Positions 33,655 to 44,310 are shown, numbered from the stretch's first letter. The stretch is DNA of 64,000 bases from Ochotona curzoniae (GCF_017591425.1 NW_024466399.1:620001-684000); one strand, 5' to 3'. The notes: generated from the letters alone by a model not told the origin. Numbers and translations: made by a program.

Positions 33655-33970
33655 CAAAGGTTAAACAATCCCCATCTCTGAGCATCTCATTTTGTGGTAA
33701 CCTGTTTTCTTTTTCTCTTTGTGTATTTGCCTGTTACAAGAGGAGTCACACATATTTGTCATTTTGTGGCTGGCTTATTTCACTTAGCACTGTGTTTTCA
33801 GGAGTGATCTGTGCTGTGCTTGTGTATAAACATCTCCTCTTTGGTGTTTATGCGTGGATAGCTAGTGGCTCTCGGCCTCTGGCCCTTGTGAGTAATGCTG
33901 TTGTGGTCTGCGCTGTACAGGTGCTCGCTGAGGTCCTTACTTTCAGCACTTCGGGGTCTATAGCTGTATC
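33655..33970 (-). mobile_element. Old LINE-1 3' UTR fragment (antisense)
   Basis: GGCTGGCTTATTTCACTTAG and GTGAGTAATGCTGTTGTGGT resemble the same L1 3' region as 11222-11625, in the same orientation. Confidence 0.65.
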
Positions 33971-34021
33971 TATGACACAGAGAGATGGAGGCTTTACCTG
34001 GTGGTTAATTTGTCAGATGTT

Positions 34022-34222
34022 GGGCCCGGCGCCGTGGCTTAGCGGCTAAAGTCCTTGCCTTGAACGCGCCGGGATCCCATATGGGCGCCGATTCTAATCC
34101 CAGCAGCTCCACTTCCCATCCAGCTCCCTGCTTGTGGCCTGGGAAAGCAGTCAAGGAGGACAGCCCAAAGCCTGGGGACCCTGTACCCATGTGGGAGACC
34201 CGGAAGAAATTCCTGGATCCTG
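34022..34222 (+). mobile_element. C SINE, 3'-truncated
   Basis: An intact head (GGGCCCGGCGCCGTGGCTTA) runs to CTGGATCCTGGCTG, where the element stops and head-side antisense SINE sequence begins. CT tract and A tail are absent, so a deletion or recombination removed them. Confidence 0.88.
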
Positions 34223-34294
34223 GCTGTTACTCAAACTGGCACTACAATGGATGCCACAGGTGCTTAAGCTGGTGCACCGCCATCCCAGCCCCTT
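34223..34294 (-). mobile_element. Old C SINE head remnant
   Basis: CAAACTGGCACTACAATGGA and TGCACCGCCATCCCAGCCCC form the antisense head, fused to the truncated plus copy. Confidence 0.6.
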
Positions 34295-34312
34295 AATTTT
34301 TTTTATTTTAAA

Positions 34313-34515
34313 GTTTTTTTTTTTTTTTTAATATTGGAAGGCAGAGTTGCTGAGAAAGCAGGAGAGACAGAGGAGATCTCACCCTGCTTCACTGCCCAAA
34401 TCGCTGCGTAGAGCTGCTCTGTCCAAAGCTGAGAGCCAGGGGCTCCCTGGGGTGCAGGATCCCAAGGCTTTGGGCTGTCTCCCGCGGGTTGTCCAGGCTC
34501 TTTAGCAGGACTAGC
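34313..34515 (-). mobile_element. Old C SINE, tail side
   Basis: Poly-T then AATATTGGAAGGCAGAGTTG, and GTGCAGGATCCCAAGGCTTT. It fades after CTCTTTAGCAGGACTAGC. Confidence 0.65.
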
Positions 34516-34649
34516 AATGTCTGCTGTCGTGACTGTGTCAGGAGTGCCTCAGCAGAATGCTTTCGGCTGCATTACTGTCTGTTGGATGCAGCGTTCTGGA
34601 GGTATTTGCGCCTGCCAGTTGCGTTACAGTGTTGAAGTGTTTTTTTGGT

Positions 34650-34980
34650 TATTTATTGGTCGTTAGGCTGTCTGGTTGTTCAGCTCATCGTTGAAAGTTG
34701 TATATGGAAATCTGTAACTATTATAGAACTGTTGCGCCTTTTTAGTAATTTTTGTATCTGAGACTTAGTTGTTGGGTTTTTGTGTTTTTAGCATTTCCAT
34801 GTTTTCTTGCTGGAGTGAACTTTTTACCAATACATAATGTCTTCTGTCTCCCCCTTTGCTCAGCTTATTTTGTCTGACATTAACAGTGCCAGTCCAGTTG
34901 CTGATTCTTTTGTCTTTGCAGTTTCTTTCTACTTTGTATCCAAAGTGAGTCTTCTAAACAGAATACAGAGGGTTTCTAAT
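34650..34980 (-). mobile_element. LINE-1 ORF2 fragment (antisense)
   Basis: TATTTTGTCTGACATTAACAG and TTTGTATCCAAAGTGAGTCTTC are antisense forms of a conserved L1 ORF2 segment. No frame survives. Confidence 0.6.
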
Positions 34981-34982
34981 GT

Positions 34983-35228
34983 GTTTAATTGAAGGGCAGA
35001 GCAACACACAGAGAGAAGTAGAAACTCATGCACACACCCTGGCGTGGGTGGAGGGAGCTTGTGTGCACAGGCTCATCCCGCAGCTGGCTGCAGCAGCTAG
35101 GGTTGTGTTAGGCTGAAGCCAGGAGCCAGGAACCCTGAACAGCTCCATCTTCCACAGGGAAGACAGGGCTCTTAAAGTGTTTGAGCCACCCTTTTCTGCT
35201 TTCCTAGGAGCATTTGCTGGAAATTGAA
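34983..35228 (-). mobile_element. Old C SINE, head lost
   Basis: TTTAATTGAAGGGCAGAGCA, GGCTGAAGCCAGGAGCCAGG and TTCCTAGGAGCATTTGCTGG are recognisable. The plus-strand SINE begins where its head should be. Confidence 0.68.
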
Positions 35229-35555
35229 GTAGTCCCTGCACTGTGGTAGCCTAGTGGCTAAAGGTCTTGCCTTGCATGCACTGGGATCCCATATGGGCAT
35301 GAGTTCAAATGCTGGTGGCCCTGCTTCCCATCCAGCTCCCTGCTTGTGACCTGGGAAATCAGTGGAGGACGGCCCAAAGCCTTGGGACCCTGCACCTGCG
35401 TGGCAAACCTGGAGCAGGCTCCTGACTCCTGGCTTCGGGTCATCTTGGCTCAGGCCGGTCATTGCAGCCACTTGGGAAGTGAACCAGTGGATGAAAGATC
35501 TTTGTTTCTCCTCTTTATCTGACTTTGCAATAAAAATGAATAAATATTTGAAAAA
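35229..35555 (+). mobile_element. C SINE, near full length
   Basis: CTGTGGTAGCCTAGTGGCTA head, complete body, TTGCAATAAAAATGAATAAA tail. Confidence 0.92.
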
Positions 35556-35722
35556 GTTCTATTTCCCAATCTGGTCTTTTATACATTTTTACATTCCAAT
35601 ATAAATTCCATTTTACATTCCAAACGTGCCTGTGCCATGTTACTATTAGTTTTCTGTATTTTTTTCCTTTATATTTCCTTTATTTCCTTCTATCTTGATT
35701 CCTTTTCTCTATATTTTCTTCT

Positions 35723-36003
35723 TAAAGGTTCATTTTATTTTGCTTATCTGAAAGAGCAGAGAGAATAGACAAAGTGCTACAATGGGCAGGGTGGGCAGTG
35801 CTCAGCCAGGAGCCGGGAACTTCCTCTGGGTCTTTCCGTGGGGTTAGCAGGAGTACGAGGGCTGCCTTCTGGACTTTCCTGGGCTCGTCAGCAGGGAGCT
35901 GGTGCAGAAGCTTGGCAGCCGGGACTCCGAGCTGGCGCTCTGATAGAGGTGCTGACATCTTGGAAGGTGACCTAACCTGCTTTGCCACAGTGCCTGTGGC
36001 ATT
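35723..36003 (-). mobile_element. Old C SINE
   Basis: TTAAAGGTTCATTTTATTTT, GTCAGCAGGGAGCTGGTGCA and a head GCTTTGCCACAGTGCC. Confidence 0.75.
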
Positions 36004-36143
36004 TCAGAATTAAAATGGCTGTCTTTACATTTCCAGTGTTGCAAATAACTCTGGAACTCTAAAATCACTTTATTCAAGTTCCCTTATATGTCATGAGTCA
36101 CCTGTCTAGCTGCTTTCAAGTTCTTGTTATCTTTAGGATGGCC

Positions 36144-36520
36144 CTATGTCAAAAGAATTAAGTAGAAAGAGAAGGAGAGGTGGAATCTTGCTTTTGCTGG
36201 TTTACTTCCCAAATGGCTCCAAGGCCTAGGGCTGGGCTGGGGCTGGGCTGGAGCCGGGCTGGAGCCGGGCTGGAGCCGGGCTGGAGCTGGGCTGGAGCTG
36301 GGCTGGAGCTGGGCCGGGGCCAGGCTGGGGCGGGCCGGGCCTAAGGCGGGAGCCAGGAGTTTCCTTCTGGTCTCTCCTGTGTGTCCAGGGGCCCAAGTAC
36401 TTGCGTCATCACCCACTGCTTTCCCAGGTGTGTTAGCAGGGAGCTGGATCCGAAGTGGGATAGCTGGAACAAGAACTGGCAGTTGCTGAACCTGTTACAC
36501 CACAATCCTGGCCTCGGACT
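36144..36520 (-). mobile_element. Old C SINE carrying an expanded minisatellite
   Basis: GAATTAAGTAGAAAGAGAAG, TTTACTTCCCAAATGGCTCC, then the tandem block, then TAGCAGGGAGCTGGATCCGA and a head CACCACAATCCTGGCC. Confidence 0.78.
36226..36345. repeat. 11-bp CTGGAGCCGGG tandem array inside a SINE
   Basis: Eight or more head-to-tail units (CTGGAGCCGGG, CTGGAGCTGGG and variants) replace the single GCTGGGCCAGGC-like motif of normal copies. The many GGG runs give quadruplex potential on the + strand. Confidence 0.9.
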
Positions 36521-36529
36521 TGGCTTCAC

Positions 36530-37110
36530 ATAGTTATGACCCTTTGTCACTAAGTGGGTGTTGGTACTTGGTTGGTATCCCATAAGTCCTGTCGCTTTAC
36601 TCATTTTCTTTTTCTCTCTTGTCCATTTTATTTCTGTTCCTTGGACTGTAATTAAAACGATGTTATTTAAGTTTATAGATTTTTTTCTGTTTGGCCACAT
36701 TTTCTATTAAAGTCTGGTGGTCACATTTTCATTTTGTCATTGTACTTCTTATTCCCCAAGTTTTTCAATGGCTCCTTTTTATGTTTGTAATTTTGTTTAT
36801 ATTCTCATTTTGTTCATGTGTTCAGACTTAGCGCTGTAATTTGTGTCCCTTTTCCTGTAACGTATTGGACATATTTCAGATGCCTCATGTCTTTGCTAGT
36901 TCCATTGTTCAGATTTCCCAGAGATAGTTTTGTCAATCCTTTTATTTCCGTGAGTGAGGCTTTTTGGCAGGCCATGTTTTTTTTTTTTTTTTATTGTTTT
37001 TATTTTTTTATGTTTATATTTTGTGGAAAAGTGACCATTCTAAATATTAAAAGCTCTGTAAATATGCTTCTTCCAATTTGTAGATTGTTGAAATTTACTT
37101 GTTATATATA
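36530..37110 (-). mobile_element. Possible old LINE remnant (antisense)
   Basis: T-rich sequence with words typical of antisense L1, such as TTTCTTTTTCTCTCTTGTCC and GGTGGTCACATTTTCATTTTG. No diagnostic block is clear, and unique DNA remains possible. Confidence 0.35.
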
Positions 37111-37116
37111 AAACTA

Positions 37117-37362
37117 GCGGCCAGTGCTAAATCTATCCGATTCAGCTATCCGATCCGAAGCCAGGAGCCTGGAGCTTCTTCTGGGTCTCCCACACAGGTG
37201 CAGGGTCCCAAGGCTTTGGGCCGTCCTCGACTGCTTTCCCAGGCCACACGCAGGGAGCTGGCTGGGAAGCGGGTCCGCCGGGATTAGAAACGGTGCCCCT
37301 ATGGGATTCCAGGCGTGTAAGGCGTGTAAGGCCTTAACCACTGCGCCATCATGCCGGGCCCT
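37117..37362 (-). mobile_element. C SINE lacking its tail third
   Basis: It begins inside the element at CTATCCGATCCGAAGCCAGG and runs to GCCATCATGCCGGGCCC. Low divergence with a missing 3' end suggests deletion after insertion. Confidence 0.85.
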
Positions 37363-37369
37363 GGAGATT

Positions 37370-37824
37370 TTTGGTATCTGGCGGTCCGGGCTGGAATCAC
37401 CTGGTCATTCTTTTCAAAGGACTTGTGAACTGGTGCTTTGCATCCCGCTGTCTCGGGATTCCAGCACGAGCTCTGTGCATCACTTCTGTATTACTTACTG
37501 TAGGAACGATTTAAGCTCAGAAAGGTGATTTTTTAAAATTTTCTTTCTCAGCTTTAACAGCTGATTAGAATTGTTCTGTGATCCAGAAGTGAAGTAGATT
37601 TTACTTGGAAAACAGAGATGTTGCTGACTTCTCTTGGTTGTTTTTCTTTTAGGGGCCTGAGTGTTGACTACACATTTTATACTTGTTGTGTTTGACAAGT
37701 AGGTAACAGCAGAGAAGGAGCTGGGTGCTGGACCTCGCTGGGAGGATTGACACCCCCCAGCCACCAGAGGGCACTGGGAGGGCGGTTTTGGCTTTCCAGT
37801 CTCCGACGTTTATTCCTGTTAAGA
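37370..37824. other. 5' intron, unique sequence
   Basis: No supported element. Confidence 0.45.
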
Positions 37825-37834
37825 AGGACACATA

Positions 37835-38142
37835 GGGCCCAGTGCAATGGTGCAGTGGTTAAGGTCCTCGCCTTGATCGCCCGGGATCCCATATGGGTGC
37901 CGGTTCTAATCCTGGCGGCCCCACTTCCCATCCAGCTCCCTGCTTGTGGCCTGGGAAAGCAGGAGAGGACGGCCCAAAGCTTTGGGATCCTGCACCTGTG
38001 TGGGAGACCCGGAAGAGGCTCCTGGCTTTGGACCGGCATAGCATCGGCCGTTGCACTCACTAGGGGAGTGAATCATCGGTCGAAAGATCTTCCTCTGTCC
38101 GCCTTTCCAATAAAAATAAAATAAATCTTTAAAAAAAAAAGG
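37835..38142 (+). mobile_element. Young C SINE
   Basis: A 10-bp duplication, AGGACACATA, lies at 37825-37834 and 38143-38152. The tail is CCAATAAAAATAAAATAAAT. The CT tract is about 25 bases shorter than in the copy at 31485. Confidence 0.95.
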
Positions 38143-38147
38143 AGGAC

Positions 38148-38218
38148 ACATATTAAAGACTACACATTTTATAACACATAAATATACATGGTTACATATT
38201 AAATACTACACATTTTAT
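38148..38218. repeat. Short direct duplication, 46-bp offset
   Basis: ACATATTAAA.ACTACACATTTTAT occurs at 38148-38172 and 38194-38218 with one mismatch, overlapping the right target duplication of the adjacent SINE. Confidence 0.85.
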
Positions 38219-38340
38219 GATACTAGGTTTGGGCTGAGCTGGTATCTCATTTCTGTGAAAATCGTCTTGTTGATTAAAATGTCTCCCACCTTATGAAAAG
38301 TGAATGTTTAGCTACAAGGCCAACATCTTATTTTTGCTTT

Positions 38341-38450
38341 TTAGAAAGATTCATTTATTCATTTGAAAGAGTTAGAGAGAAAAGGGGGAAAGTGAGTAAC
38401 AGAGATTGCCTCCCTCTGGTTCACAGCTCTGCTGGGGGTCGGGCTGTCCG
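38341..38450 (-). mobile_element. C SINE tail-side fragment
   Basis: AGAAAGATTCATTTATTCAT and CCTCCCTCTGGTTCACAGCT are followed by loss of homology near 38450. Confidence 0.6.
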
Positions 38451-38454
38451 AACC

Positions 38455-38865
38455 GTAAATTAAAGTGTGATCAATAAAATTGTGCCCCAGTAACCAACCC
38501 CTACCTAAACTTCTAGCTCAAAAATTACTTCTGTTGATGAGATCTGGTTTTGAAGGGCTTTCCGCTCCTCAATTGATGTGTAAATGTAGCTTAGGAAAAA
38601 TACGGTATTCGCAGGCTTTTGGAATATGTGTAGCATTACAGTGGTGCTAGGGAGATAGAACTATAGTCTGAATTATGTGCTGTGTGGTATTTCCTCTCAG
38701 TGCTGTCCACCTCCTTGAAGTGCCCTCAGCTGCCATTGCCTTACCGCTCCCATCACTACTCATGTTAGCACACCTTACTTGGAGCTGTCTAGTGGTTTCC
38801 TTGCTTCCAGTTTTTGCCACAGGGCAGCCAGAGTGATTGGTTTAGAACCTGAGTTAACGCTGGCC
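38455..38865. other. 5' intron, unique sequence
   Basis: Nothing recognised. Confidence 0.45.
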
Positions 38866-38869
38866 GTTT

Positions 38870-39035
38870 GCTGAGAGCCCGATGCGGCTCCTGCCTGGCT
38901 CCTGCTGTCAGCCTGACCCAGCCCTGACTGCTGCAGCCATCTGGCGAGCGGGGCAGCACTTGAAGATCGCATTCTCTCAGATTCTGTCCCTCTCTTTCTG
39001 TAACTCATGTTCCAAAAGAAATCTTTTTAAGAAAA
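38870..39035 (+). mobile_element. Old C SINE, 3' half
   Basis: CGGCTCCTGCCTGGCTCCTG, CTGCTGCAGCCATCTGGCGA and a tail TTCCAAAAGAAATCTTTTTAA. Confidence 0.65.
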
Positions 39036-39412
39036 TAATTGATGATTTCTGAAGGCAGCAGTGCTGTTTTTGTTTACTGATTTTCTGTTTTCTTCAAGTG
39101 CCTGAAGAGCCATCTACGAGGTACACTATGAATCTGTTGTATACAATTAATAAATTTACTTATTGGTCTGCATGAGTTTTTCAGTGTCTTTCTCTTACCC
39201 TCCAATTCTGTCTCAGGCATATTGCATTTATTCTGTTGCTTAAACTGGACTGAATTTATTCTATAATACCAAAAGCTTTTTTCTTTGCCGACAAGGTCCT
39301 CCCATCAGTTTTACCACAGCTGTAACTTTCTTGCTATTTCATATTTCAGTGTAAATGCTTTTGCTCAGATATGTTATGTGTCTACTCTCTTAACTGTATT
39401 TTTAGCTTAAGC

Positions 39413-40140
39413 TGCAGGTTTGCAGGCTAATCCTCTGCTTGCAGTACTTGGCATCCCATATGAGTGCGAGTTTGAGTTCAGATGCTCCACTCTCTGGATC
39501 TAGCTCCCTGCCTAGGGCTTGGGAAAGCACCAGTGGGTGCTCAAGTGCTTGGGCCACACTCTCACACGGGAGACCGAGAAGGAACTCCTGGCTCCTGGCT
39601 TCGGATCAACTCAGCTCTGGCTGTTGAGGCCATTTGGTTAATAAACCAGAAGATGGAAGATTGTTTTTTGAAATTAGATGTATGGAAGATTTTTTAATCC
39701 TAACCACTAGACCACCAAGGAGTGCAAAGATTTTTTTTTTAGAAGATGTATTTATTTTTATTGCAAAGACGGATCTACAAAGAGAAGGAAAGATGCAAAA
39801 ATCTTCATCTCTTGGTTTATTCCCAAAGATTCTGCAACGACTGGAGTTGAGCTCATCTGAAGCCAGGAGCCAGGAGCCTCTTTCAGGACTGCAACATGTG
39901 TGCAGGGTTCCAAGGATTTAGGGGGTCCTGTATTGTTTTCCCAAGACTTAATAAGGGAACTGGAAGGGGAGTAGAGCATCCGGGATATGAATTGGCGCCC
40001 TTCTGGAATCCTGGTGCATGAAAGATGAGGACATTGGCCACTAGGCTGTCGTTCCGGGCCTGGACTTCTTTTTGTCTCTCCCTCTTTCTTCTCTGTGTGT
40101 GTGACTCTTGCAAGTTAAGTGAATTAAATCTTTATTTTTA
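39413..40140 (+). mobile_element. Old C SINE split by an antisense SINE
   Basis: Head and body are at 39413-39730. The CT tract and tail (CTTTTTGTCTCTCCCTCTTT to AATTAAATCTTT) resume at 40063-40140, after the minus-strand insertion. Confidence 0.8.
39731..40062 (-). mobile_element. C SINE nested in the opposite orientation
   Basis: TTTTTTTTAGAAGATGTATT tail to GGCTGTCGTTCCGGGCC head. It interrupts a plus-strand SINE just before its CT tract. Confidence 0.9.
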
Positions 40141-40461
40141 AAGTTTTATTTGCTTGTAAAGTCAGATTTACAGAAAGGAGAGACAGAGAGGAAGATCTTC
40201 CATCCACTGGTTCACTCCCCAAGTGGCTGCAATGACTGGCTGGATCTGAGTTGATCCGAAGCCAGGAGCAAGGAGCTTCTTCCTGGTCTCCCACACTGGT
40301 GCATGGTCCCAAGGCTTTGGGCCATCCTCAACTGCTTTTCCAGGCCACAAGCAGGGAGCTGGATGGGGTGTGGAACAGCTGGGTTACAAACTGACGCCCG
40401 TATGGGATCCTGCCACTTGCAAGGCAAGGACTTTAGCCAGTAGGCTATTGTGCCAGGCCTG
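40141..40461 (-). mobile_element. C SINE, near full length
   Basis: AAGTTTTATTTGCTTGTAAA tail, GAGGAAGATCTTCCATCCAC, and head TAGGCTATTGTGCCAGGCC. The tail abuts the A-rich end of the outer element to its left. Confidence 0.9.
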
Positions 40462-40523
40462 AGCCAAGGAGTTAAATCTTAACAACAACTACAAAAATAA
40501 TGCTTTAAGAAAATTAAAGTTTA

Positions 40524-40705
40524 GAGGCCAGTGTTTTGATCCAGCAGGGCAAACTGCTGATTGGGACAGGTGAGTACATTTTGTATCAGAATTCTGACTC
40601 AAGTCCAAGCTACTATTTGCAGAGTGAGCTAGTGGATGGGTGATTTCTCTGTCTGTGTGTCTCCCCTTTCTAAATCAATAAGTAGATTTTAAAGATTCAT
40701 TTAAA
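40524..40705 (+). mobile_element. C SINE with large internal deletion
   Basis: A degraded head (GAGGCCAGTGTTTTGATCCA) joins to the CT tract (GTCTGTGTGTCTCCCCTTTC) and a short tail. Most of the body is gone. Confidence 0.55.
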
Positions 40706-40855
40706 AAAACAAACGATAAATTATATGGTCTAAAAACTAAGAGAAAGCTTCAAGACAAATGAGAATTGGTCCACCCTGTGATCTGTTAATTGTTGTTTTT
40801 ATTTCTCTTACCTTTTTCCTTCCGCTTGCAAGGACTCCAAAGTGTTCTTGCTTTG

Positions 40856-41023
40856 TCTTTATGGTCTCCCACATAGGTGTAGGGGTCCAAGGGCTTGGAC
40901 CATCTTCTGCTTTCCCAGAATCATTAGCAGGGAACTCGATGGGAAGGGAAGCGCAACAGCCAGAACTTGAACCAGTACTCGTTTGCTGGCACTGCATGCA
41001 CATGGTCCTTTAAGCCAGTCTTA
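40856..41023 (-). mobile_element. Old C SINE, head half
   Basis: GTCTCCCACATAGGTGTAGG, CATTAGCAGGGAACTCGATG and CAGAACTTGAACCAGTACTC. Confidence 0.7.
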
Positions 41024-41037
41024 AAGATTTGTATAAA

Positions 41038-41357
41038 TGCAGAGTGGCACAGTGGCTCAACTAACACTGCCTGCAAGTGCTGGTAACCCATGTGGTCACT
41101 GGTTCATGGCCTCACTTCCCATCCAGCTCCATGCCTGTGGCCTGGGAGAGCAGTGGAGGACGGCCCAAAGCCTTGGGAGCCTGCATCTGTGTGTGAGACC
41201 CTGAAGAAGTTTTGGGCTCCTGGCTTTGGATTGGTGCAGCGCTGGCCGTTGCGGTCACTTGGGGAGTGTGTCATCATATGGAAGATTTTCCTCTCTGTCT
41301 CTCCCCTTCTCTGTATGTCTGACTTTGCAATAGAAATAAATAAATCTTTAAAAAAAT
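41038..41357 (+). mobile_element. C SINE, near full length
   Basis: GAGTGGCACAGTGGCTCAAC head, CCAGCTCCATGCCTGTGGCC, and TTGCAATAGAAATAAATAAA tail. Confidence 0.9.
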
Positions 41358-41359
41358 AC

Positions 41360-41850
41360 TTATATATTGCAGAATGAAGAAGAGTTTGGGTTCTAGAGAC
41401 CTGAGCACTTGTTGGAACTATGTTTTTGAAATAATTTAACATTTTAAAGCCACAATTTCTAATAATTGAAATGGGACAAAATTTATGCTTACATCAGGGA
41501 TTGTTTTGGAGAGTAACATAGGAATAGATTGCTTTAGTTTCTGTGGGTGTTGTAACAATTTACCACAAATATAATAACTTAAAACAGTATGAATTTTTTC
41601 TTACTGTATTGGAGTATGAATCGTTTTCATTGGAATCAGTCAAGGTGTCAACAGTGCCATGCTTACTTGAGATGCCCTGCTGGGAGATGTGTGCCTTGCC
41701 TCCCCTACTTTACGCTGGCCACCCACTTCCTTGGCCACATGGTTTTGTTGTGTTTTGTTTTGCCTTTGGCCTTCCTCTACCTCTTTCTTACAAGGCTATT
41801 TATGCATAAGGCCCACACAGACATAAGATCTCTCTTTAGTCTCACTTCCC
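41360..41850. other. 5' intron, no element recognised
   Basis: Unique-looking sequence between SINEs. Short ORFs have no recognisable product. Confidence 0.4.
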
Positions 41851-41854
41851 ACGG

Positions 41855-42121
41855 GCCTGGGTCTCATGGGTGCTTGTTCCAATCCCAGCAGGCCAGCTTC
41901 CTATCTAGCTCCCTGCTTGTGGTCTGGGAAGGCAGTTGAGGATGGCCCAAAGCCTTGGGACCCTGCACCCACTTGGGAGATCTGAAGGAGGCTCCTGGCT
42001 TTGGATCGGCTCAGCTCTGATTGTTGAGGCCACGTGGGGGAATGGAATGACTCACTGAATGAAGGATCGTCCTCTCTGTCTCTCCTCTCTGTATACCTGA
42101 CTTTCCAATTAAAAAAAAAAA
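41855..42121 (+). mobile_element. C SINE, 5'-truncated
   Basis: It begins near GGTCTCATGGGTGCTTGTTC, lacking the A box region, and ends with ACTTTCCAATTAAAAAAAAA. Confidence 0.88.
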
Positions 42122-42332
42122 GAACTTATTCCTTGTATGGTTACATTTATAGGTCCTGGGTGTGGACACATTTCTTTTTATTCACTTAGCCTGTTAAATG
42201 GATGTAAAATACACAGATTATAGAAGCAATAATTTCAGATTTTCAGAAAAATTGGATTATATAGTCACTTGATCAATACATAGTTACTTGGCCAGGGCAA
42301 TGAGAAAAGTAGAGTAGAGAAATATAAAATTT

Positions 42333-42628
42333 GGGGCCTGGTATAGGAGCTTTGTAGCTAAATCCTTATCTTGCACACACCAGAATACCATATGAATGCC
42401 GGTTCGTTTCCCAGTTGTTCTGTTTCCCATCCAGCTCCCTGCTTGTGGACTGGGAAAGCAACGATGGCCCAAAGACGTGGGACCCTGTACCCTAGTGGGA
42501 AGCATGGAGAAGCTCCTGGCTTCAGTTTGGCTCAGCTTTGACCATTGCGGCCACTTGGGGAGTGAACCAACGGGCAGATCTGCCTCTTTCTTCCTCTCTG
42601 TATATCTGACTTTTCAATAAAAATAAGT
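42333..42628 (+). mobile_element. C SINE, near full length
   Basis: GGGGCCTGGTATAGGAGCTT head to ACTTTTCAATAAAAATAAGT tail. It lies about 390 bases upstream of the first coding exon. Confidence 0.9.
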
Positions 42629-43017
42629 CTTTTCCTAAGAAGATAATATTTGGGCACTGAGCAATTAGAGACTGAACTATTTTATTTAGAATCAGGAGTA
42701 AATGGGATAGATGTTATTGAGGTGATGATTTTTATTTTAGGTTTTGTTTTTCTATTCCACTCTGTGGAAGGATTACTTACATTATCTTGGTTAAAGTTTA
42801 CAAGTAGTGTAATCTGGGATGAAGGTGGTGACAGTAGATATAGAGTGTATGTGATTCGTACGAAGGGGAAGGTCTTGGTACTTGTAAAGTTAATACATAC
42901 ACCGTATGCAAATGATTATTGAGTGAGGGGATCCCAGTGTGTACCATATATTTACCTGGATATTAGAAAAAAAATTATTTCATTTTAATCTTTTTGCTTT
43001 TTCAACCTTGTTAACAG
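42629..43017 (+). other. ZMYM2: 3' end of the 5' intron and acceptor of the first coding exon
   Basis: Repeat-free. The acceptor is a T-rich tract (TTAATCTTTTTGCTTTTTCA) followed by ACCTTGTTAACAG|GTTCC, with the AG at 43016-43017. Confidence 0.7.
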
Positions 43018-43874
43018 GTTCCTTGGCATGGACACAAGCTCATTGGGAGGATTAGAACTGACTGACCAGACGCCCGTGTTGTTGGGGAATTTGGCCATGG
43101 CAACCAGTCTTACGAATGTAGGGAATTCATTCAGTGGCCCACCGAATCCTTTGGTATCTAGATCTAATAAGTTTCAGAACTCATCAGTAGAAGATGATGA
43201 TGATGTGGTTTTTATTGAACCCGTACAACCTACCCCACCTTCTGCTCCAGTGGGGGCTGATCAAAGAACCACAGCATTCGCATCGTCCAAAAACGAGGAA
43301 CACCAAGGAAACGATTCAAAAATCCTTCCTTCTTCAAAAGAGTTGGCTTCTCAGAAGGGAAGTGTAAGTGAAACAATTGTCATCGATGATGAAGAGGACA
43401 TGGAAACAAATCAAGGGCAAGAGAAAAATCCTTCTAACTTTGTTGAGCGAAGACCTTCTGAGACCAAAAACAGAACCAATGATGTGGATTTCTCTCCTTC
43501 CAGTTTTTCAAGAAGTAAGGTAAATGCAGGAATGGGTAACAGTGGTATCACCACAGAACCAGACTCCGAAATTCAAATTGCTAATGTCACAACTTTAGAA
43601 ACTGGTGTAAGCTCTGTGAATGATGGCCAGTTAGAAAATACTGACGGCCGAGATATGAACTTAATGATTACACATGTCACGTCACTGCAGAACACCAACT
43701 TGGGCGATGTCTCTAATGGACTGCAGTCAAGTCATTTCGGTGTTAACATACAAACATACACCCCGACTTTAACTTCACAGACCAAGACTGGAGTAGGACC
43801 TTTTAATCCTGGTAGAATGCATGTGGCAGGAGATGTGTTTCAGAATGGGGAGTCTGCCTCTCACCACAATCCTG
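43018..43874 (+). CDS. ZMYM2: ZMYM2 first coding exon (start codon 43028; residues 1-282 plus first base of codon 283)
   Basis: ZMYM2 is a nuclear protein linked to chromatin corepressor (LSD1-CoREST-HDAC) complexes and SUMO binding; that is family knowledge. The product begins [20 protein letters not shown], as I recall for mammalian ZMYM2, with a few differences. The ATG has G at -3 and +4, a strong Kozak context; ten noncoding bases precede it in the exon. The region is low-complexity and Ser/Thr/Asn-rich with no fold. Two SUMO-interacting motifs stand out: acidic EDDDD then VVFIEP (60-65) and TIVIDDEED (116-124). The donor CCTG|GTAAGC leaves phase 1. Translating past it gives only three intronic residues before a stop, consistent with a true splice site. 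Confidence 0.96.
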
Positions 43875-44014
43875 GTAAGCAGTAAGTGATATTGATTGGG
43901 GCTGCTGTCTGGTTCAGTTTATATGACATGGGAATATACCAACTCTGTGGACTTCGTTTGAAGCTGTAAAACCGTGTGTAGTATTTGTGTGAAGATTGCT
44001 AGAAAATTAATCAG

Positions 44015-44310
44015 AGGACACGGCGCTATAGCTCATTGTGTAGTGTCCTTGCCTTGCGTGTGCCAGGTTGCCACGTGCGCGCTGGTTTGTGTTCCAGCAG
44101 CCCCGCCTCTCATCCAGGGGAAGCAGTCGAGGATGGCCCAAAGCCCTGGGACCCTGCACCTGTGTGGGACATCTGGAAGAAGCTCCTGGCTTTGGATCAG
44201 CTCAGCTGCAGCCATTGCGGCCACCTGGGGAGTGAATCATCGGATGGAAGAACTTTCTCTCTGTCTCCTTTCTTTCTTTCTAATTAAAATGAATAAATCT
44301 TTTTTAAAAG
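44015..44310 (+). mobile_element. C SINE in intron 1 (counted from the first coding exon)
   Basis: Head GGACACGGCGCTATAGCTCA, 141 bases past the donor. It ends in (TTTC)n and AATAAATC. About 20 bases are deleted at CCAGGGGAAGCAGTCGAGG. Confidence 0.9.

Noticed and set aside
36144..36416. Pro/Ala/Gln-rich repeat protein on the minus strand
   Set aside because: It translates the 11-bp tandem array inside a SINE.
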